Assembly: GCF_000142805.1 (NCBI RefSeq)
Contig: NC_013081.1
Location: forward strand, 248,001-312,000
From: Lachancea thermotolerans CBS 6340
Taxonomy: Eukaryota > Ascomycota > Saccharomycetes > Saccharomycetales > Saccharomycetaceae
Length of the DNA: 64,000 nt
Direction of reading: 5' to 3'
Part shown: piece by piece, positions 1 to 10,369 of the stretch
Layout: each line of letters opens with the position of its first letter
How positions within the stretch are numbered: position 1 is the stretch's first letter
Program-made: the position numbers and the translations under genes
The notes under the pieces: generated by a model
The model's input: the letters and a program-made list of their open reading frames with translations, nothing else
Databases searched by the model: none
Told to the model about the DNA's origin: nothing

Positions 1-84
1 AGATTGTAAGGTGCCCACAGAAGCAGGCGAAAAAGCACCGGGGTAGAAGTTCAAAAAAAAAAAATTGCGGGTGGAGGAGAAAGG

Positions 85-92
85 TATATAAG
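85..92 (+). promoter_or_regulatory. TATA box of the first hexose transporter
   Basis: The motif tatataag lies about 139 bp upstream of the start codon at 224. The second transporter has the same arrangement (tatataa at 3971, about 147 bp before its ATG). A strong TATA box at this distance is usual for highly expressed, regulated yeast genes. The rest of bases 1-223 is the proximal promoter and leader, and the upstream part is cut by the window edge. Confidence 0.6.
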
Positions 93-223
93 TGGGGATG
101 TAATTCCCCACTAGAATTGTTGGTCGGGTCTCTTCGATAACCAAGATCTGACTGAGATTCACTAAGGACTCACTCGAACTCCACAGGTTTTTCTTCAGAA
201 CTGGTCTTAATAATACACAGCAA

Positions 224-1927
224 ATGAGCTCATCTCCTGAAATTGGACCCTCTAAGAGCGTGTCCGACGACCAAGGGTCGCACAATTCTAATGTCATGAA
301 CGCCCCAGCTCCAAAGCTGAACAGAGAGGAAAGTCATGACGAGATCGACGCCTTGAAGAAGGATGCCGAGCAGCAGCTGGCCAGCAAAGGCTCTAGTGAC
401 TTCGTGTTCGTCAGTATGTGCTGTCTCATGGTTGCTTTCGGTGGTTTCGTCTTCGGCTGGGATACCGGTACCATTTCCGGTTTCGTTCAGCAGACCGACT
501 TCTTGCGCAGATTCGGCCAAAAGCACAGCGATGGTACCCACTACTTGTCTAACGTCAGAACTGGTTTGATTGTCGCTATTTTCAACATCGGTTGTGCTAT
601 CGGTGGTATTGTCCTGGGTAAGCTTGGTGAGGTCTACGGCCGTCGTCTAGGTTTGACCATTGTCGTTATTATTTACTCCGTCGGTATTATCATCCAAATC
701 GCTTCTATTGACAAATGGTACCAGTACTTTATCGGCAGAATTATCTCCGGTCTAGGTGTTGGTGCCATCACCATTCTATCTCCTATGTTGATTTCCGAGG
801 TCTCTCCTAAGCACTTGAGAGGTACTTTGGTGTCTTGCTACCAATTTATGGTTACAGGTGGTATTTTCTTGGGTTACTGTACTAACTACGGTACTAAGAG
901 ATACAGCAACTCTGTCCAATGGAGAGTTCCTTTGGGTTTGTGTTTCGCCTGGGCTTTGTTCATGATTGGCGGTATGGTTTTTGTGCCAGAATCCCCACGT
1001 TTCTTGGTTGAAGCCGGTAGACTCGAGGAAGCCAGACGCTCTTTGGCTCGTGTCAACAAGGCTAGCTTGGAGGACGCTGTCGTCACCTTGGAATTGGAGA
1101 ACATTGAAGCAAGTGTCGAGGCCGAGAAAATGGCTGGCAAGGCTTCTTGGGCCGAACTTATCACCGGTAAGCCTCAAATGTTCAAGCGTACATTGAACGG
1201 TATTATTATCATGTCCTTGCAGCAATTGACTGGTGACAACTACTTCTTCTACTACGGTACTACTATTTTCAAGGCTGTCGGTATGACTGACTCTTTCGAA
1301 ACTGCTATTGTCTTTGGTGTCGTGAACTTCTTCTGTACCTCGCTGTCTTTGTACACTGTCGACAGATTCGGTCGTCGTAACTGTCTGATCTACGGTGCTA
1401 TTGGTATGGTTGCTTGTTACGTTGTCTACGCTTCTGTCGGTGTCACTAGACTTTACCCAGAAGGCGCTAACCACCCTGATATCTCCTCCAAGGGTGCTGG
1501 TAACTGTTTGATTGTCTTCGCATGTTTCTACATCTTCTGTTTCGCCACCACCTGGGCCCCTATCGCTTACGTCTTGATCTCTGAGACTTACCCTCTGAGA
1601 GTTAAGGGTAAGGCCATGTCTATTGCCTCCGCGTGCAACTGGATCTGGGGTTTCTTGATCGCTTTCTTCACTCCATTCATCACCTCTGCCATCAACTTCT
1701 ACTACGGTTACGTTTTCATGGGGTGCATGGTTTTCGCCATCTTCTACGTTTTCTTCTTCATCCCAGAGACCAAGGGTCTGACTTTGGAAGAAGTCAACGA
1801 CATGTACGCCGAGGGTGTTTTGCCATGGAAGTCTGCTTCTTGGGTCCCAGCCTCTAGAAGAGGCGCCGATTACAACGCCGACGACTTGATGCATGACGAC
1901 AAGCCATGGTACAAGAGATTTTTCTAA
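224..1927 (+). CDS. Hexose transporter, HXT family
   Basis: A 567-residue plasma-membrane sugar facilitator of the major facilitator superfamily that carries glucose and related hexoses down their gradient. Residues 1-58 form a hydrophilic cytosolic tail; about 12 membrane segments follow from residue 60. Family signatures are GRR at 139-141, PESPR at 255-259, QQLTGDN at 333-339 and PETKG at 514-518. Length and sequence match S. cerevisiae Hxt proteins (about 565-592 residues). Codon choice is strongly biased (Leu TTG, Gly GGT, Arg AGA), as expected for high expression. A paralogue follows in tandem at 4118-5833. Position next to the arginyl-tRNA synthetase gene matches HXT7/YDR341C and HXT4/MSR1 in S. 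cerevisiae. One-to-one orthology to a single HXT cannot be assigned. The ATG at 224 is the only good start. Confidence 0.97.
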   Translation: MSSSPEIGPSKSVSDDQGSHNSNVMNAPAPKLNREESHDEIDALKKDAEQQLASKGSSDFVFVSMCCLMVAFGGFVFGWDTGTISGFVQQTDFLRRFGQKHSDGTHYLSNVRTGLIVAIFNIGCAIGGIVLGKLGEVYGRRLGLTIVVIIYSVGIIIQIASIDKWYQYFIGRIISGLGVGAITILSPMLISEVSPKHLRGTLVSCYQFMVTGGIFLGYCTNYGTKRYSNSVQWRVPLGLCFAWALFMIGGMVFVPESPRFLVEAGRLEEARRSLARVNKASLEDAVVTLELENIEASVEAEKMAGKASWAELITGKPQMFKRTLNGIIIMSLQQLTGDNYFFYYGTTIFKAVGMTDSFETAIVFGVVNFFCTSLSLYTVDRFGRRNCLIYGAIGMVACYVVYASVGVTRLYPEGANHPDISSKGAGNCLIVFACFYIFCFATTWAPIAYVLISETYPLRVKGKAMSIASACNWIWGFLIAFFTPFITSAINFYYGYVFMGCMVFAIFYVFFFIPETKGLTLEEVNDMYAEGVLPWKSASWVPASRRGADYNADDLMHDDKPWYKRFF

Positions 1928-4117
1928 GTGCTCCGCGAGCGCATAAAGGCATCGTGTTCATCGATTGAAATGACTTATGAACTCATCAAACAAACACAAC
2001 ATCATTATTATCACATAACTATTGGCATACTATATCCAGATGTGTAGCATCACTAATCTTTTATAAACAATAGACATCTCGTATCGGTTGGTCAACCGTT
2101 GTACACATGAACTGAACCTAGTGGATATGTGATATCATACCTAACGAACCAATTTCTGAGTCAAGCCTCCCCTTCTCGTCCACATTACTGATGTCTTCCA
2201 CCATCTCATGCCCCCTCCCACGGTGTCACATGCAGTTGAAGCACAGAACAAAGACGATATCGATGATTGGTTGAAAGTTGATCGCCGAAATCGCGCAAGG
2301 ATTGCCTTGTAGCAATTGATAGTGATGAGCTCTAGACCCGACCCATTGATTGCTTGGCATTCGACCGAAGCGAGGTTCATGCACGGAAGCTCATCGGACT
2401 AAACCGAAGTAGTGTTTACCCTCGTTGAGGCTTTTGGGGCTGATTGGTCTCGAACGCCTATAACGACGGACGGCTCTCATAGGCACACTACGACAAGAAT
2501 GAGGTTGAAAGCCCGATCAAGGACAGCTGCTCGGTCTCTGTCGGTGCCTCTGCTCTTTGCAAATTGGCGCCGGACCGGAAGCGACCCGGTCCGGGTGGTC
2601 GTGGTCACCGGGCCCACTTGGACAAAAACTGCCTCTGTAACTTATTAACTCAGCGACTCATCCCCAGCCCGGCTGAGTTCCGGGATGTTCCGTAGTTCGC
2701 TTTTGCCTGCCTCTCGGATGCTAAGCGAAATATTCCTAAAGTCCGAGAGGATGCCCCCAGTTTCTCCGGGTTATTCCCTCGATAGTAACGTAAGCCATGG
2801 GCTGGCCGCATAACTGCGCTTAGATGGAAAACGGCTACCGTTGCTGCCAGCAGGGCCAGCCCCCGGCCCCAATACGTACATAGTGACAATAGTATAGAAC
2901 GACACAAATATAACATCAGTCGTACATAATTATACGAAAATGCTGAACTCTGTGACTGGCTCTAAGTTGCCAGCTTGGCGCCGCCCAGAATTGGTATCAG
3001 TTTGTGGGCGTATATCTCATTACCCACCAACTTGCACAAGGCGCAAGGCACAAAGCACAACGCGCGGAGCACAATGCACCGACCAAACTAATGCAGTGCG
3101 TCCAAGACGCATGCTGTCGTATTTTGTTTTGACTCGGGCCTGCCAGCCGTAATTTTGTCCTTGGCAGGTGCCGTGCGCCGTCACACGATGGCTGGTAGTC
3201 AGTGAGCGACGAAAAAGTTCTCCACTCCGTACAGAATGAGTCTATACTGAGAGCGCTCTCCCGGACTTTTCTGCTGGCTGTTGCTTTTCTGCGGGGAACG
3301 GCCGCTCACTTAAGCCTTAGTAATGGGACATGGGTTGCATCGTAGGGTCGCAAGACAAGCGATACACTGGGCGTGCATCCAGAGACCTATCGGAAAACCG
3401 CGACTCTGCTCCGTTCCTTGGCGCCACGGTACTGCTGTCCTAAACAAGAACAAGGGAGCATGGCACCACGTTATGGCTCCGTTCAGACAAGACGCACTTA
3501 TTTCCCCGGTCTCCTGCAATCCCCGCGATTCCCCCGCGGGCCTGCGACGCGGGGGATTGTGTGATCAGACCACCCATATTTGTTTCATGCGTACTTCTGG
3601 GCAAAATGCCTTGGCCTCGCTTTTCTTTTAATAGACTATGCACCGCTCCGTCTGGGCATGCAGGAGGCCCGGAAAAATTTTTCAACAGGACCGTGCGCAC
3701 CCGGGTGGGGCCATTCGAGCTCCCCACAAGTTTTTCCGTTGCTGCAGGAAAATCTTCCCCGAGTTCGTGCCGATGCGGCAAGCGGGGTACGGTGATTTCT
3801 GTGCAAGGTTTCCCCGGAGGCTTGCCGGGAAATCTCCAGATTTTTTATCCGTCCTGCGGTTTAGTCTGGGGAAAAGTCGGGGAAAATGCTCGGCGACAGC
3901 GTCTTCAAGACAAAAAACACTCCGTAACAAAAAAAAAAGCCAAAGGCCGGGGAAATACAGACTGGAAGTGTATATAAGGAGAGCACAGAGAGCTTAAGTT
4001 TGGGATTTAGGTTCTTGTTCATATTTTATTCTTTTTCTCCAGGCAATCAACAACTAGTCCATTCTAATTCACTAGCTTCAAGCTTTAATACAACTTTTGC
4101 AACTTTAGGTTTCCTAG
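1928..4117. other. Long intergenic region between the tandem HXT genes
   Basis: About 2.2 kb without a convincing gene; the short open frames here lack recognisable protein features. The part nearest the second transporter (about 3480-3900) has many short runs of C or G, including gcgggggatt near 3550, tctgggg near 3865 and several ggggaaa stretches. These resemble the GGGG cores of Mig1-type glucose repressors. CGGANNA matches, the Rgt1 consensus, occur at 2395-2401 and, on the other strand, at 2696-2702 and 3845-3851, but that number is about what chance gives. The likely role is a long glucose-regulated promoter. Nothing points to an RNA gene. Confidence 0.5.
3971..3977 (+). promoter_or_regulatory. 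TATA box of the second hexose transporter
   Basis: The motif tatataa lies 147 bp before the ATG at 4118, directly after a G/C-run-rich stretch. It mirrors the box in front of the first transporter. Confidence 0.6.
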
Positions 4118-5833
4118 ATGTCTTCTGCACCTTACCAACAGGAAACTGCCGCTACGGCGACACCGGTCGATTTGCACTCGACCGTCAGCAACGGGTCGCA
4201 GCTTTCGACCCCTTCCAACAAGGCCTCCAGAGATGAGCTGAAGGCCGCCAACATGGCCGAGGATGCCGCCGACCAGGTGGAGATCCCAAAGAAGCCCGCT
4301 TCCGCTTACGTGACTGTCGTCATCCTATGTCTTATGGTCGCCTTCGGTGGTTTCGTTTTCGGCTGGGATACCGGTACCATTTCCGGTTTCGTCAACCAGA
4401 GTGACTTCTTGCGCAGATTCGGTCAAAAACATAGCGATGGTACCCACTACTTGTCTAACGTCAGAATGGGTTTGATTGTCGCTATTTTCAACATTGGTTG
4501 TGCTTTCGGTGGTATCATTTTGTCTAAGATCGGTGATGTTTACGGACGTCGTATCGGTCTGATGGCTGTTGTTGTGATCTACGTCGTCGGTATCATTATT
4601 CAAATTGCATCTATCGACAAATGGTACCAGTACTTCATCGGTAGAATTATCTCCGGTTTGGGTGTCGGTGGTATTGCTGTCCTATCCCCTATGCTGATTT
4701 CTGAGACCGCACCAAAGCACTTGAGAGGTGCTATGGTTGCCTGCTACCAATTGATGATTACCGCTGGTATCTTCTTGGGTTACTGTACCAACTACGGTGT
4801 CAAGAACTACAGCAACTCTGTCCAATGGAGAGTTCCTCTGGGTCTGTGTTTCGCCTGGGCTCTGTTCATGATCACTGGTATGTCTTTCGTCCCAGAGTCT
4901 CCACGTTACTTGATTGAGAACGGCAGAATTGAAGATGCCAAGCGTTCTCTAGCTAAGTCTAACAAGGTCACCGTTGAAGACCCTGCTATTCTCGTTGAGG
5001 TTGACCTGATTCTCGCTGGTGTCGAAGCCGAGAGATTGGCTGGCTCTGCTTCCATTAAGGAGCTGTTCTCTACTAAGACCAAGGTTTTGCAGCGTTTGAT
5101 TATGGGTATCATGATTCAATCTTTGCAGCAACTGACAGGTGACAACTACTTCTTCTACTACGGTACTACTATTTTCAAGGCTGTCGGTCTTTCTGACTCT
5201 TTCCAAACATCCATTGTCATCGGTATCGTTAACTTTGCTTCCACTTTTGTTTCTTTGGTCACCGTTGAGAAGTTCGGCCGTCGTGGCTGTATGCTATGGG
5301 GTTCCGCTGCCATGGTTGCCTGTTTCGTCGTTTACGCTTCTGTCGGTGTTACCAAGCTATACCCTAACGGTGCTGACCATCCCGAGGTCACTAACAAAGG
5401 TGCCGGTAACTGTATGATCTGTTTCACTTGTTTCTACATTTTCTGCTTTGCCACCACCTGGGCCCCAATTGCCTACGTCGTTGTTTCCGAATCCTTCCCA
5501 TTGAGAGTGAAATCCAAGTGTATGGCTATCGCCACCGCTTCCAACTGGCTCTGGGGTTTCCTGATCGCTTTCTTCACTCCTTTCATCACCTCCGCTATCC
5601 ACTTCTACTACGGTTATGTTTTCATGGGGTGCTTGGTCTTCGCTTACTTCTACGTCTTCTTCTTCGTCCCAGAGACCAAGGGTTTGACTCTAGAAGAAGT
5701 CCAAGAGTTGTGGGAAGAGGGTGTTCTACCATGGAAGTCTACTTCTTGGGTTCCATCTTCCAGAAGAGGTAAGGATTACAACGTTGAGGAGTTGAAGCAT
5801 GACGACAAGCCATGGTACAGAAGAGTCGTTTAA
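4118..5833 (+). CDS. Hexose transporter, HXT family (tandem paralogue)
   Basis: A 571-residue hexose facilitator of the HXT family, clearly a tandem duplicate of the gene at 224. The membrane core is near-identical over long stretches, while the first 60 residues differ. It has the same signatures: GRR after the second membrane segment, PESPR before the central loop, QQLTGDN at the start of the C-terminal half and PETKG near the end. It should act in the plasma membrane in glucose uptake. A TATA box lies 147 bp upstream and a C/G-run-rich upstream region suggests glucose control. Divergence in the N-terminal tail and central loop, which in yeast Hxt proteins affect turnover and affinity, suggests the two copies differ in regulation or affinity; this is inference. 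Confidence 0.97.
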   Translation: MSSAPYQQETAATATPVDLHSTVSNGSQLSTPSNKASRDELKAANMAEDAADQVEIPKKPASAYVTVVILCLMVAFGGFVFGWDTGTISGFVNQSDFLRRFGQKHSDGTHYLSNVRMGLIVAIFNIGCAFGGIILSKIGDVYGRRIGLMAVVVIYVVGIIIQIASIDKWYQYFIGRIISGLGVGGIAVLSPMLISETAPKHLRGAMVACYQLMITAGIFLGYCTNYGVKNYSNSVQWRVPLGLCFAWALFMITGMSFVPESPRYLIENGRIEDAKRSLAKSNKVTVEDPAILVEVDLILAGVEAERLAGSASIKELFSTKTKVLQRLIMGIMIQSLQQLTGDNYFFYYGTTIFKAVGLSDSFQTSIVIGIVNFASTFVSLVTVEKFGRRGCMLWGSAAMVACFVVYASVGVTKLYPNGADHPEVTNKGAGNCMICFTCFYIFCFATTWAPIAYVVVSESFPLRVKSKCMAIATASNWLWGFLIAFFTPFITSAIHFYYGYVFMGCLVFAYFYVFFFVPETKGLTLEEVQELWEEGVLPWKSTSWVPSSRRGKDYNVEELKHDDKPWYRRVV

Positions 5834-6092
5834 GGGATTTTGCGCTACTGAACAACAATCTTCTTTCACTACTATGACTCCTTCAAGCTCTGATTCTTAC
5901 TACAAAGATAAAGAGGACAATTCTTGTTCATTATTTTAACGAAGCTTATGATTAACTCGATAATTCCGATTATTAAGATACAGAACAGTATATAATGTAC
6001 AGATGAATCTAATTCTAATACACTGATTCAAAGATATATTATTTTTAAAGAACTTATTTTATCACCTCCAGAGCAAAGCTTCTTTCAATAGC

Positions 6093-6998
6093 CTATACTG
6101 AATTTGAGGTCACACAAGGCATAATATCATGGTTTTCAAGTCCGACACCGCGCACAGCTACCAACTGGTGTCTTAGAAGCGTGTTTTCTTCATGAAGAGT
6201 GTCCTGCCGGAGATGAAGCTCCTCAATAAATGCAGACTCGAATTTCAACAAACTCTCTAACCGTTCGAGAAACTCCAAAAAGGCGTCACTTTCCATCTTG
6301 GACTTTTTTGAGAATTTCCAGGGTTTTTGACGCCTTGCGAGAGCTAGTTCGTTGATCCAGTTGCGGTTTTCGCGAAGCACATCGGATACCAGCGTCGAGA
6401 ATGCAATCTTCAAGGGAGCGCTAACAGGCCCTGGGGCAGGACCTTCTGAAAACGCTTCTGAGTTTCCGCTTTTTATCTCGTATCCTGTCACATATTGTTT
6501 CAAGTCAATGGGAAGAGGCTGCAATGGGCTATGAAAAGAAGCAGGGCCTCCAGGTGCGGCAGATTGCCTTTGAAAGTTCTCTTTATCTTCGTCACTCTTT
6601 GTATTGATCTCTGTCGGAAGGGTTGTAGAGGGGGCGTCTGCATCCGAAACAGCGGCTCCCTCAGACCCGATACAGCTGCCTGAATCCCAAGAAAAAGAGC
6701 CCTGAAGACCCCTACTGAAAAAGGACAGATGGTTCAAAGGCCTTTCGGAGCTCGCTTTTTTCCGATTTTGTCTTGAAGATCCAAAGCGGCTGCCATCCAA
6801 AACCATCTTTGCCTTTCTCAAAGACCGCTTGAGATTTCCACTCCTCGATAATCTCGGAGCCGCCGAACCGTTGGCTATATTGCTCTTGCCGTAATGGCGC
6901 GTCCAGGGTGGACCCCCGTGCTTCAAGCCGTCAAATATTCTATCAACGAGCCCTTCACTGCGAGGAGAACCACTGTCAGGATGCTGTGCGGCTTGCAT
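6093..6998 (-). CDS. Unrecognised protein with C-terminal coiled coil
   Basis: A 301-residue protein I cannot name. The first ATG of the frame is at 6998 (protein begins MQAAQHPDSG); upstream codons in frame have no ATG. Visible parts: a short helix-prone, amphipathic stretch near residues 15-28 (EGLVDRIFDGLKHG), a basic, Ser/Arg-rich region (about 45-90), a long low-complexity acidic/Ser region, and a C-terminal third rich in Leu and Glu that should form a coiled coil (about 240-290). Neither S. cerevisiae sister region has a gene at this place, between HXT and the arginyl-tRNA synthetase. An amphipathic helix followed by disorder and a coiled coil is seen in nuclear-envelope or spindle-pole proteins such as Nbp1, but there is no sequence evidence strong enough to claim this. 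Confidence 0.7.
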   Translation of the reverse strand: MQAAQHPDSGSPRSEGLVDRIFDGLKHGGPPWTRHYGKSNIANGSAAPRLSRSGNLKRSLRKAKMVLDGSRFGSSRQNRKKASSERPLNHLSFFSRGLQGSFSWDSGSCIGSEGAAVSDADAPSTTLPTEINTKSDEDKENFQRQSAAPGGPASFHSPLQPLPIDLKQYVTGYEIKSGNSEAFSEGPAPGPVSAPLKIAFSTLVSDVLRENRNWINELALARRQKPWKFSKKSKMESDAFLEFLERLESLLKFESAFIEELHLRQDTLHEENTLLRHQLVAVRGVGLENHDIMPCVTSNSV

Positions 6999-7427
6999 AA
7001 CACCAAAAAACACTAGCAAATTACACAAATCAACAACGGCCTATCTATTCGCTTATCAGGACTTCTAGCGTTCCAGCATGGATACACAGAGACGTTGTTT
7101 TCTTCTATTTTGTGACGCCTGTTTTTTTCGAAAATATACAATGAGCTGGCGCCAGCTTACACTTTTGAGAAAAAAAATCAAAGAAAGCGCCGGATACGTA
7201 AGATGACAGCAGAAGAAACAGCTCTTTTGGACTCTGCTGTGATACTCTCAGCTAGGTGATTTGGAGTTAGAGGCTCACGGTGAGCTCCGTACAAGTCACC
7301 AGTCACGAAACAACTAAAAATTTTACTGAGTCATCTCATCGCCGCACGAGATTAAGCTCTGAAAAAAAAATGAAATTTGAATATTTCACGGCTTTCAGAG
7401 TTGTTGAAGCCTTCTTCTTGGCTTTTT
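6999..7427. promoter_or_regulatory. Divergent promoter of the orphan gene and the arginyl-tRNA synthetase
   Basis: A 429-bp intergenic region between divergent genes. It holds A-rich tracts near 7168 and 7361 and an upstream ATG at 7370 that opens a short reading frame (separate entry). No other structure is evident. Confidence 0.4.
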
Positions 7428-7462
7428 ATGCTGAGAAGAGCAGTGAATTTCGTGGCTATTAG
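7370..7462 (+). promoter_or_regulatory. Upstream ORF overlapping the mitochondrial start of the ArgRS gene
   Basis: ATG at 7370 in a good context (A at -3) opens a 30-codon frame that ends with TAG at 7460-7462. It overlaps, in another frame, the presumed mitochondrial start codon at 7428 and ends 82 bp before the cytosolic start at 7545. If transcripts begin upstream of 7370, translation of this uORF would bypass the mitochondrial ATG and favour reinitiation at the cytosolic one. Transcription start choice could therefore set the ratio of the two isoforms. This is inferred from positions only. Confidence 0.35.
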
Positions 7463-9365
7463 TCGTAGTTTTCAGGTTCGCTTAAAGCAACATCGGATTT
7501 GGCGCTTGCAAGGTCTCAGATATTTCAGTCACCAGCCAGAAATAATGTCTGCTACCTCTATCACATCGCAGCTACAGAAGCTGTCTATCCAGGAGCCTCC
7601 AGCTTTGGAAGGCTCGTTCCCAAACGTCAACGTGGTGGACCTTATGAGAAACTTCATCAGCGTGGAGCTGTCTAAGATCTCGGGTGTCGACACACAACTG
7701 ATCTACCCAGCTTTGGAGTGGACCAACACGCTGGAGAGAGGCGACCTCTTGATTCCAGTTCCTAGATTGCGCATAAAGGGCTCTAACCCAAAGGATCTCG
7801 CTACAGAATGGGCCGAGAAGTTCCCTCTGGGCAACTTCCTGACCAAGGTCGAGGCTAACGGACCTTTTGTCCAGTTCTTCTTCAAGCCCGACTTTCTGTT
7901 CAAGGTCGTCCTTCCTGACATTTTGACCAGAAAGGAGGAGTACGGTTCGGCTCCTCTGGTGCAGAATAAGAAGGTGGTCATCGAGTTCTCCTCCCCCAAC
8001 ATTGCTAAGCCTTTCCACGCCGGCCACTTGAGATCTACTATTATCGGTGGTTTCTTGTCCAATTTGTACGAGAAGATGGGCTGGGATGTTGTTAGATTGA
8101 ACTACCTGGGTGACTGGGGCAAACAGTTTGGTGTTCTTGCCGTTGGTTTCGAAAGATACGGTGACGAGGAGGCCCTAAGCAAAGACCCCATCAAGCACCT
8201 GTACGACGTGTATGTCCGCGTCAACCAGGACATCACTGCCGAAGGCGACAGCTTGCCAGAGGACAAGTCCACTGACGGTCAAGCTCGCGCCTACTTCAAG
8301 AAGATGGAGGACGGTGACGAAAATGCCCTCAAGATCTGGAAGCGCTTCCGTGAGCTCTCCATCGAAAAGTATATCGACACTTACGCTCGTTTGAACATCA
8401 AATACGACTCCTATTCCGGTGAGTCTCAGGCCTCCAGAGAGTCCATGCAGCTGGCGCTCGACATGTTCAGGGAGAAGGGTCTGACTCACGAGGACAGAGG
8501 TGCATTGTTGATCGACCTGACCAAGTTCAACAAGAAGCTGGGCAAGACCATCGTCCAGAAGTCAGACGGTACAACCCTATACATGACTAGAGATGTTGGT
8601 ACCGCAATGGACCGTCACAAGAAGTACAACTTTGACAAAATGATTTACGTCATCGCATGTCAGCAAGATCTGTACACTGCTCAGTTGTTTGAAGTTCTCA
8701 AGCAGTTAGGATTCGGGTGGGCCAAGGACTTGCAGCACGTCAACTTCGGTATGGTTCAGGGTATGTCCACCAGAAAGGGTACTGTGGTTTTCTTGGACAA
8801 CATCTTGGAGGAAACTAAGGAGAAGATGCATGAAGTTATGAAGACCAACAAGGCTAAGTACGCACAAATCGAGAACCCAGATGAGGTTGCCGACTTGGTC
8901 GGTATTTCTGCGGTCATGATCCAGGACATGCAAGCTAAGCGTATCAACAACTACGAGTTCAAGTGGGAGAGAATGACCTCCTTTGAGGGTGACACCGGTC
9001 CATACTTACAGTACGCCCACTCTAGATTAAGATCCGTCGAGAGAAACGCCTCGGAAATCACACAAGAAAAGATGGTTAACGCCGACTTCTCTCTGCTTCA
9101 CGAGCCTGCTGCCGTTCTCCTGGTGCGTTTGCTCGCCCAGTACCCTGATGTGTTGAGAAACGCCATCAAGACCCACGAGCCTGCTACCGTGGTTACTTAC
9201 CTGTTCAAGCTCACTCACCAAGTCTCATCGTGTTACGACGTCTTGTGGGTCGCGGGTCAAACTCCAGAGCTGGCTGCTGCCCGTCTGGCCCTATACGCAT
9301 CTGCCAGACAGGTACTATACAATGGTATGACTCTGCTGGGCCTCACTCCTGTTGACAGAATGTAA
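7428..9365 (+). CDS. Arginyl-tRNA synthetase, mitochondrial and cytosolic forms from two starts
   Basis: Class I synthetase that charges tRNA-Arg. From ATG 7428 the product has 645 residues, close to S. cerevisiae Msr1 (643); from ATG 7545 it has 606, close to cytosolic YDR341C (607). The 39-residue extension is rich in Arg and hydrophobic residues and lacks acidic residues until its end, as in mitochondrial presequences. The first ATG has a poor context (T at -3) and the second a good one (A at -3), which favours leaky scanning. The HIGH motif appears as HAGH (near 8018), and the KMSKS equivalent is MSTRKG near 8763, as usual for ArgRS. A DALR anticodon-binding domain ends with the conserved C-terminal GLTPVDRM. 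In S. cerevisiae the two functions sit on two duplicate genes at sister loci; here one gene holds both. Confidence 0.95.
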   Translation: MLRRAVNFVAISRSFQVRLKQHRIWRLQGLRYFSHQPEIMSATSITSQLQKLSIQEPPALEGSFPNVNVVDLMRNFISVELSKISGVDTQLIYPALEWTNTLERGDLLIPVPRLRIKGSNPKDLATEWAEKFPLGNFLTKVEANGPFVQFFFKPDFLFKVVLPDILTRKEEYGSAPLVQNKKVVIEFSSPNIAKPFHAGHLRSTIIGGFLSNLYEKMGWDVVRLNYLGDWGKQFGVLAVGFERYGDEEALSKDPIKHLYDVYVRVNQDITAEGDSLPEDKSTDGQARAYFKKMEDGDENALKIWKRFRELSIEKYIDTYARLNIKYDSYSGESQASRESMQLALDMFREKGLTHEDRGALLIDLTKFNKKLGKTIVQKSDGTTLYMTRDVGTAMDRHKKYNFDKMIYVIACQQDLYTAQLFEVLKQLGFGWAKDLQHVNFGMVQGMSTRKGTVVFLDNILEETKEKMHEVMKTNKAKYAQIENPDEVADLVGISAVMIQDMQAKRINNYEFKWERMTSFEGDTGPYLQYAHSRLRSVERNASEITQEKMVNADFSLLHEPAAVLLVRLLAQYPDVLRNAIKTHEPATVVTYLFKLTHQVSSCYDVLWVAGQTPELAAARLALYASARQVLYNGMTLLGLTPVDRM

Positions 9366-9954
9366 GTAAGTTTTCCGTCAAGCAAGCAGCCCGGGTCGGG
9401 CGCACTGATAGCTCATTAGAGTACATCGAGATACAGATATGTAATAATCAATTCGAATAGAAATAGGTGCTTGCAGAGCACTAGCAGCGGTACTGTGGCG
9501 TGCCTCAGTAAAACTGCCGAGGAACAGAGGCCGCGGAGCCGAAAGAGCAGAGAGGGCGTGGTGAGCTGCAAATACTTTTTTCAATTCTCATGAGGAAAGC
9601 AGCAGACCGACCTTCTAATGAAAAACAAACATGATTATTAGAGTCTTCGTTGTTTCTCAAGTAGACTTTCAATGCCGCGAGGAACGGTTTTCAAGCCCAG
9701 CATCCTCACATAGTTGCTGCCGACGTCAGGACGCCTTGTTCTCAAACCATGCTTTCCAGCAGTAGCGCGCTGCGCTCGGCAGTGCGCCACAGCCTACCGC
9801 ATTAGCAATCAAGGGCCGCAGGCCGTTTCGCCCATACACTGCTATTCGAAGCCATAAAACCCCGGCCTAGCGCATGGCTGTGCTTCTTAGCAAGGATGAA
9901 AGAACAATCCAAATAGTATATATAAAATACTATATGGCTATTACTTCAACAAGC
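9366..9954. other. Intergenic region between ArgRS and tRNA-Ser
   Basis: About 590 bp with no recognisable gene. Just before the tRNA is an AT-rich imperfect palindrome (atagtat and atactat flanking a short spacer, about 9914-9936). This may be the usual A/T-rich 5' flank of a tRNA gene. Confidence 0.4.
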
Positions 9955-10058
9955 GTCCCAGTGGCCGAGTGGTTAAGGCGATGCCCTGCTATTCGACACA
10001 TCGAAAGCGAGTTAGGCATTGGGTTTTACCTGCGCAGGTTCGAATCCTGTCTGTGACG
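9955..10058 (+). tRNA. tRNA-Ser(GCU) with intron
   Basis: The sequence folds as a type II tRNA. A box is gtggccgagtgg-like and B box is ggttcgaatcc (10038-10048). The anticodon stem is atgcc (9981-9985) with ggcat (10015-10019). Anticodon GCT is at 9988-9990. An intron of about 22 nt (9992-10013) follows the base 3' of the anticodon, the canonical place. A long variable arm precedes the T arm, as in serine tRNAs. S. cerevisiae tRNA-Ser(GCU) genes also carry an intron. By my pairing the acceptor stem has one C-T mismatch at its fourth pair. Strand and ends are clear; intron ends are good to about one base. Confidence 0.93.
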
Positions 10059-10264
10059 TCATTTATTTTTGCACTTTTGACCAACTTTTTGGTTATGAGT
10101 TGCAATTTCAGGCAGAGGAATCCCATGCACTAGCTATGTATTACAGAGTCCAAAGTGTGCGTAAGTCGCACAATAGGTACTCCATATGACCTCTGCTCAA
10201 TACCTTCAACGTGCGATGGATGGACGAAAGCACTCTGACTTACGAACCCGTTATTAATGACCAT

Positions 10265-10275
10265 GAAATTTTTCA
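10265..10275. promoter_or_regulatory. RRPE box of FCF1
   Basis: gaaatttttca is the reverse complement of the RRPE element (TGAAAAATTT) found in ribosome-biogenesis promoters. It lies 28 bp upstream of a perfect PAC box and about 95 bp before the FCF1 start. Confidence 0.65.
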
Positions 10276-10302
10276 AGTTCCTAACATATAAGAAATGCAC
10301 AC

Positions 10303-10312
10303 GCGATGAGCT
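10303..10312 (+). promoter_or_regulatory. PAC box of FCF1
   Basis: gcgatgagct is a perfect match to the PAC element (GCGATGAGMT), bound in S. cerevisiae by Dot6/Tod6. It lies 58 bp upstream of the FCF1 start, together with an RRPE box, the standard ribosome-biogenesis promoter pair. Confidence 0.8.
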
Positions 10313-10369
10313 AGCTGGGACCTTAGTGGCTAGCATCAAACCTCACCTTTAATCGACGCCAAAACAAGC

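Noticed and set aside
2395-3851. Rgt1 sites (CGGANNA) between the HXT genes
   Set aside because: The few matches on both strands are about the number expected by chance in 2.2 kb.
6093-6998. Orthologue of the spindle-pole protein Nbp1
   Set aside because: Only the general layout is similar and the gene neighbourhood does not fit.
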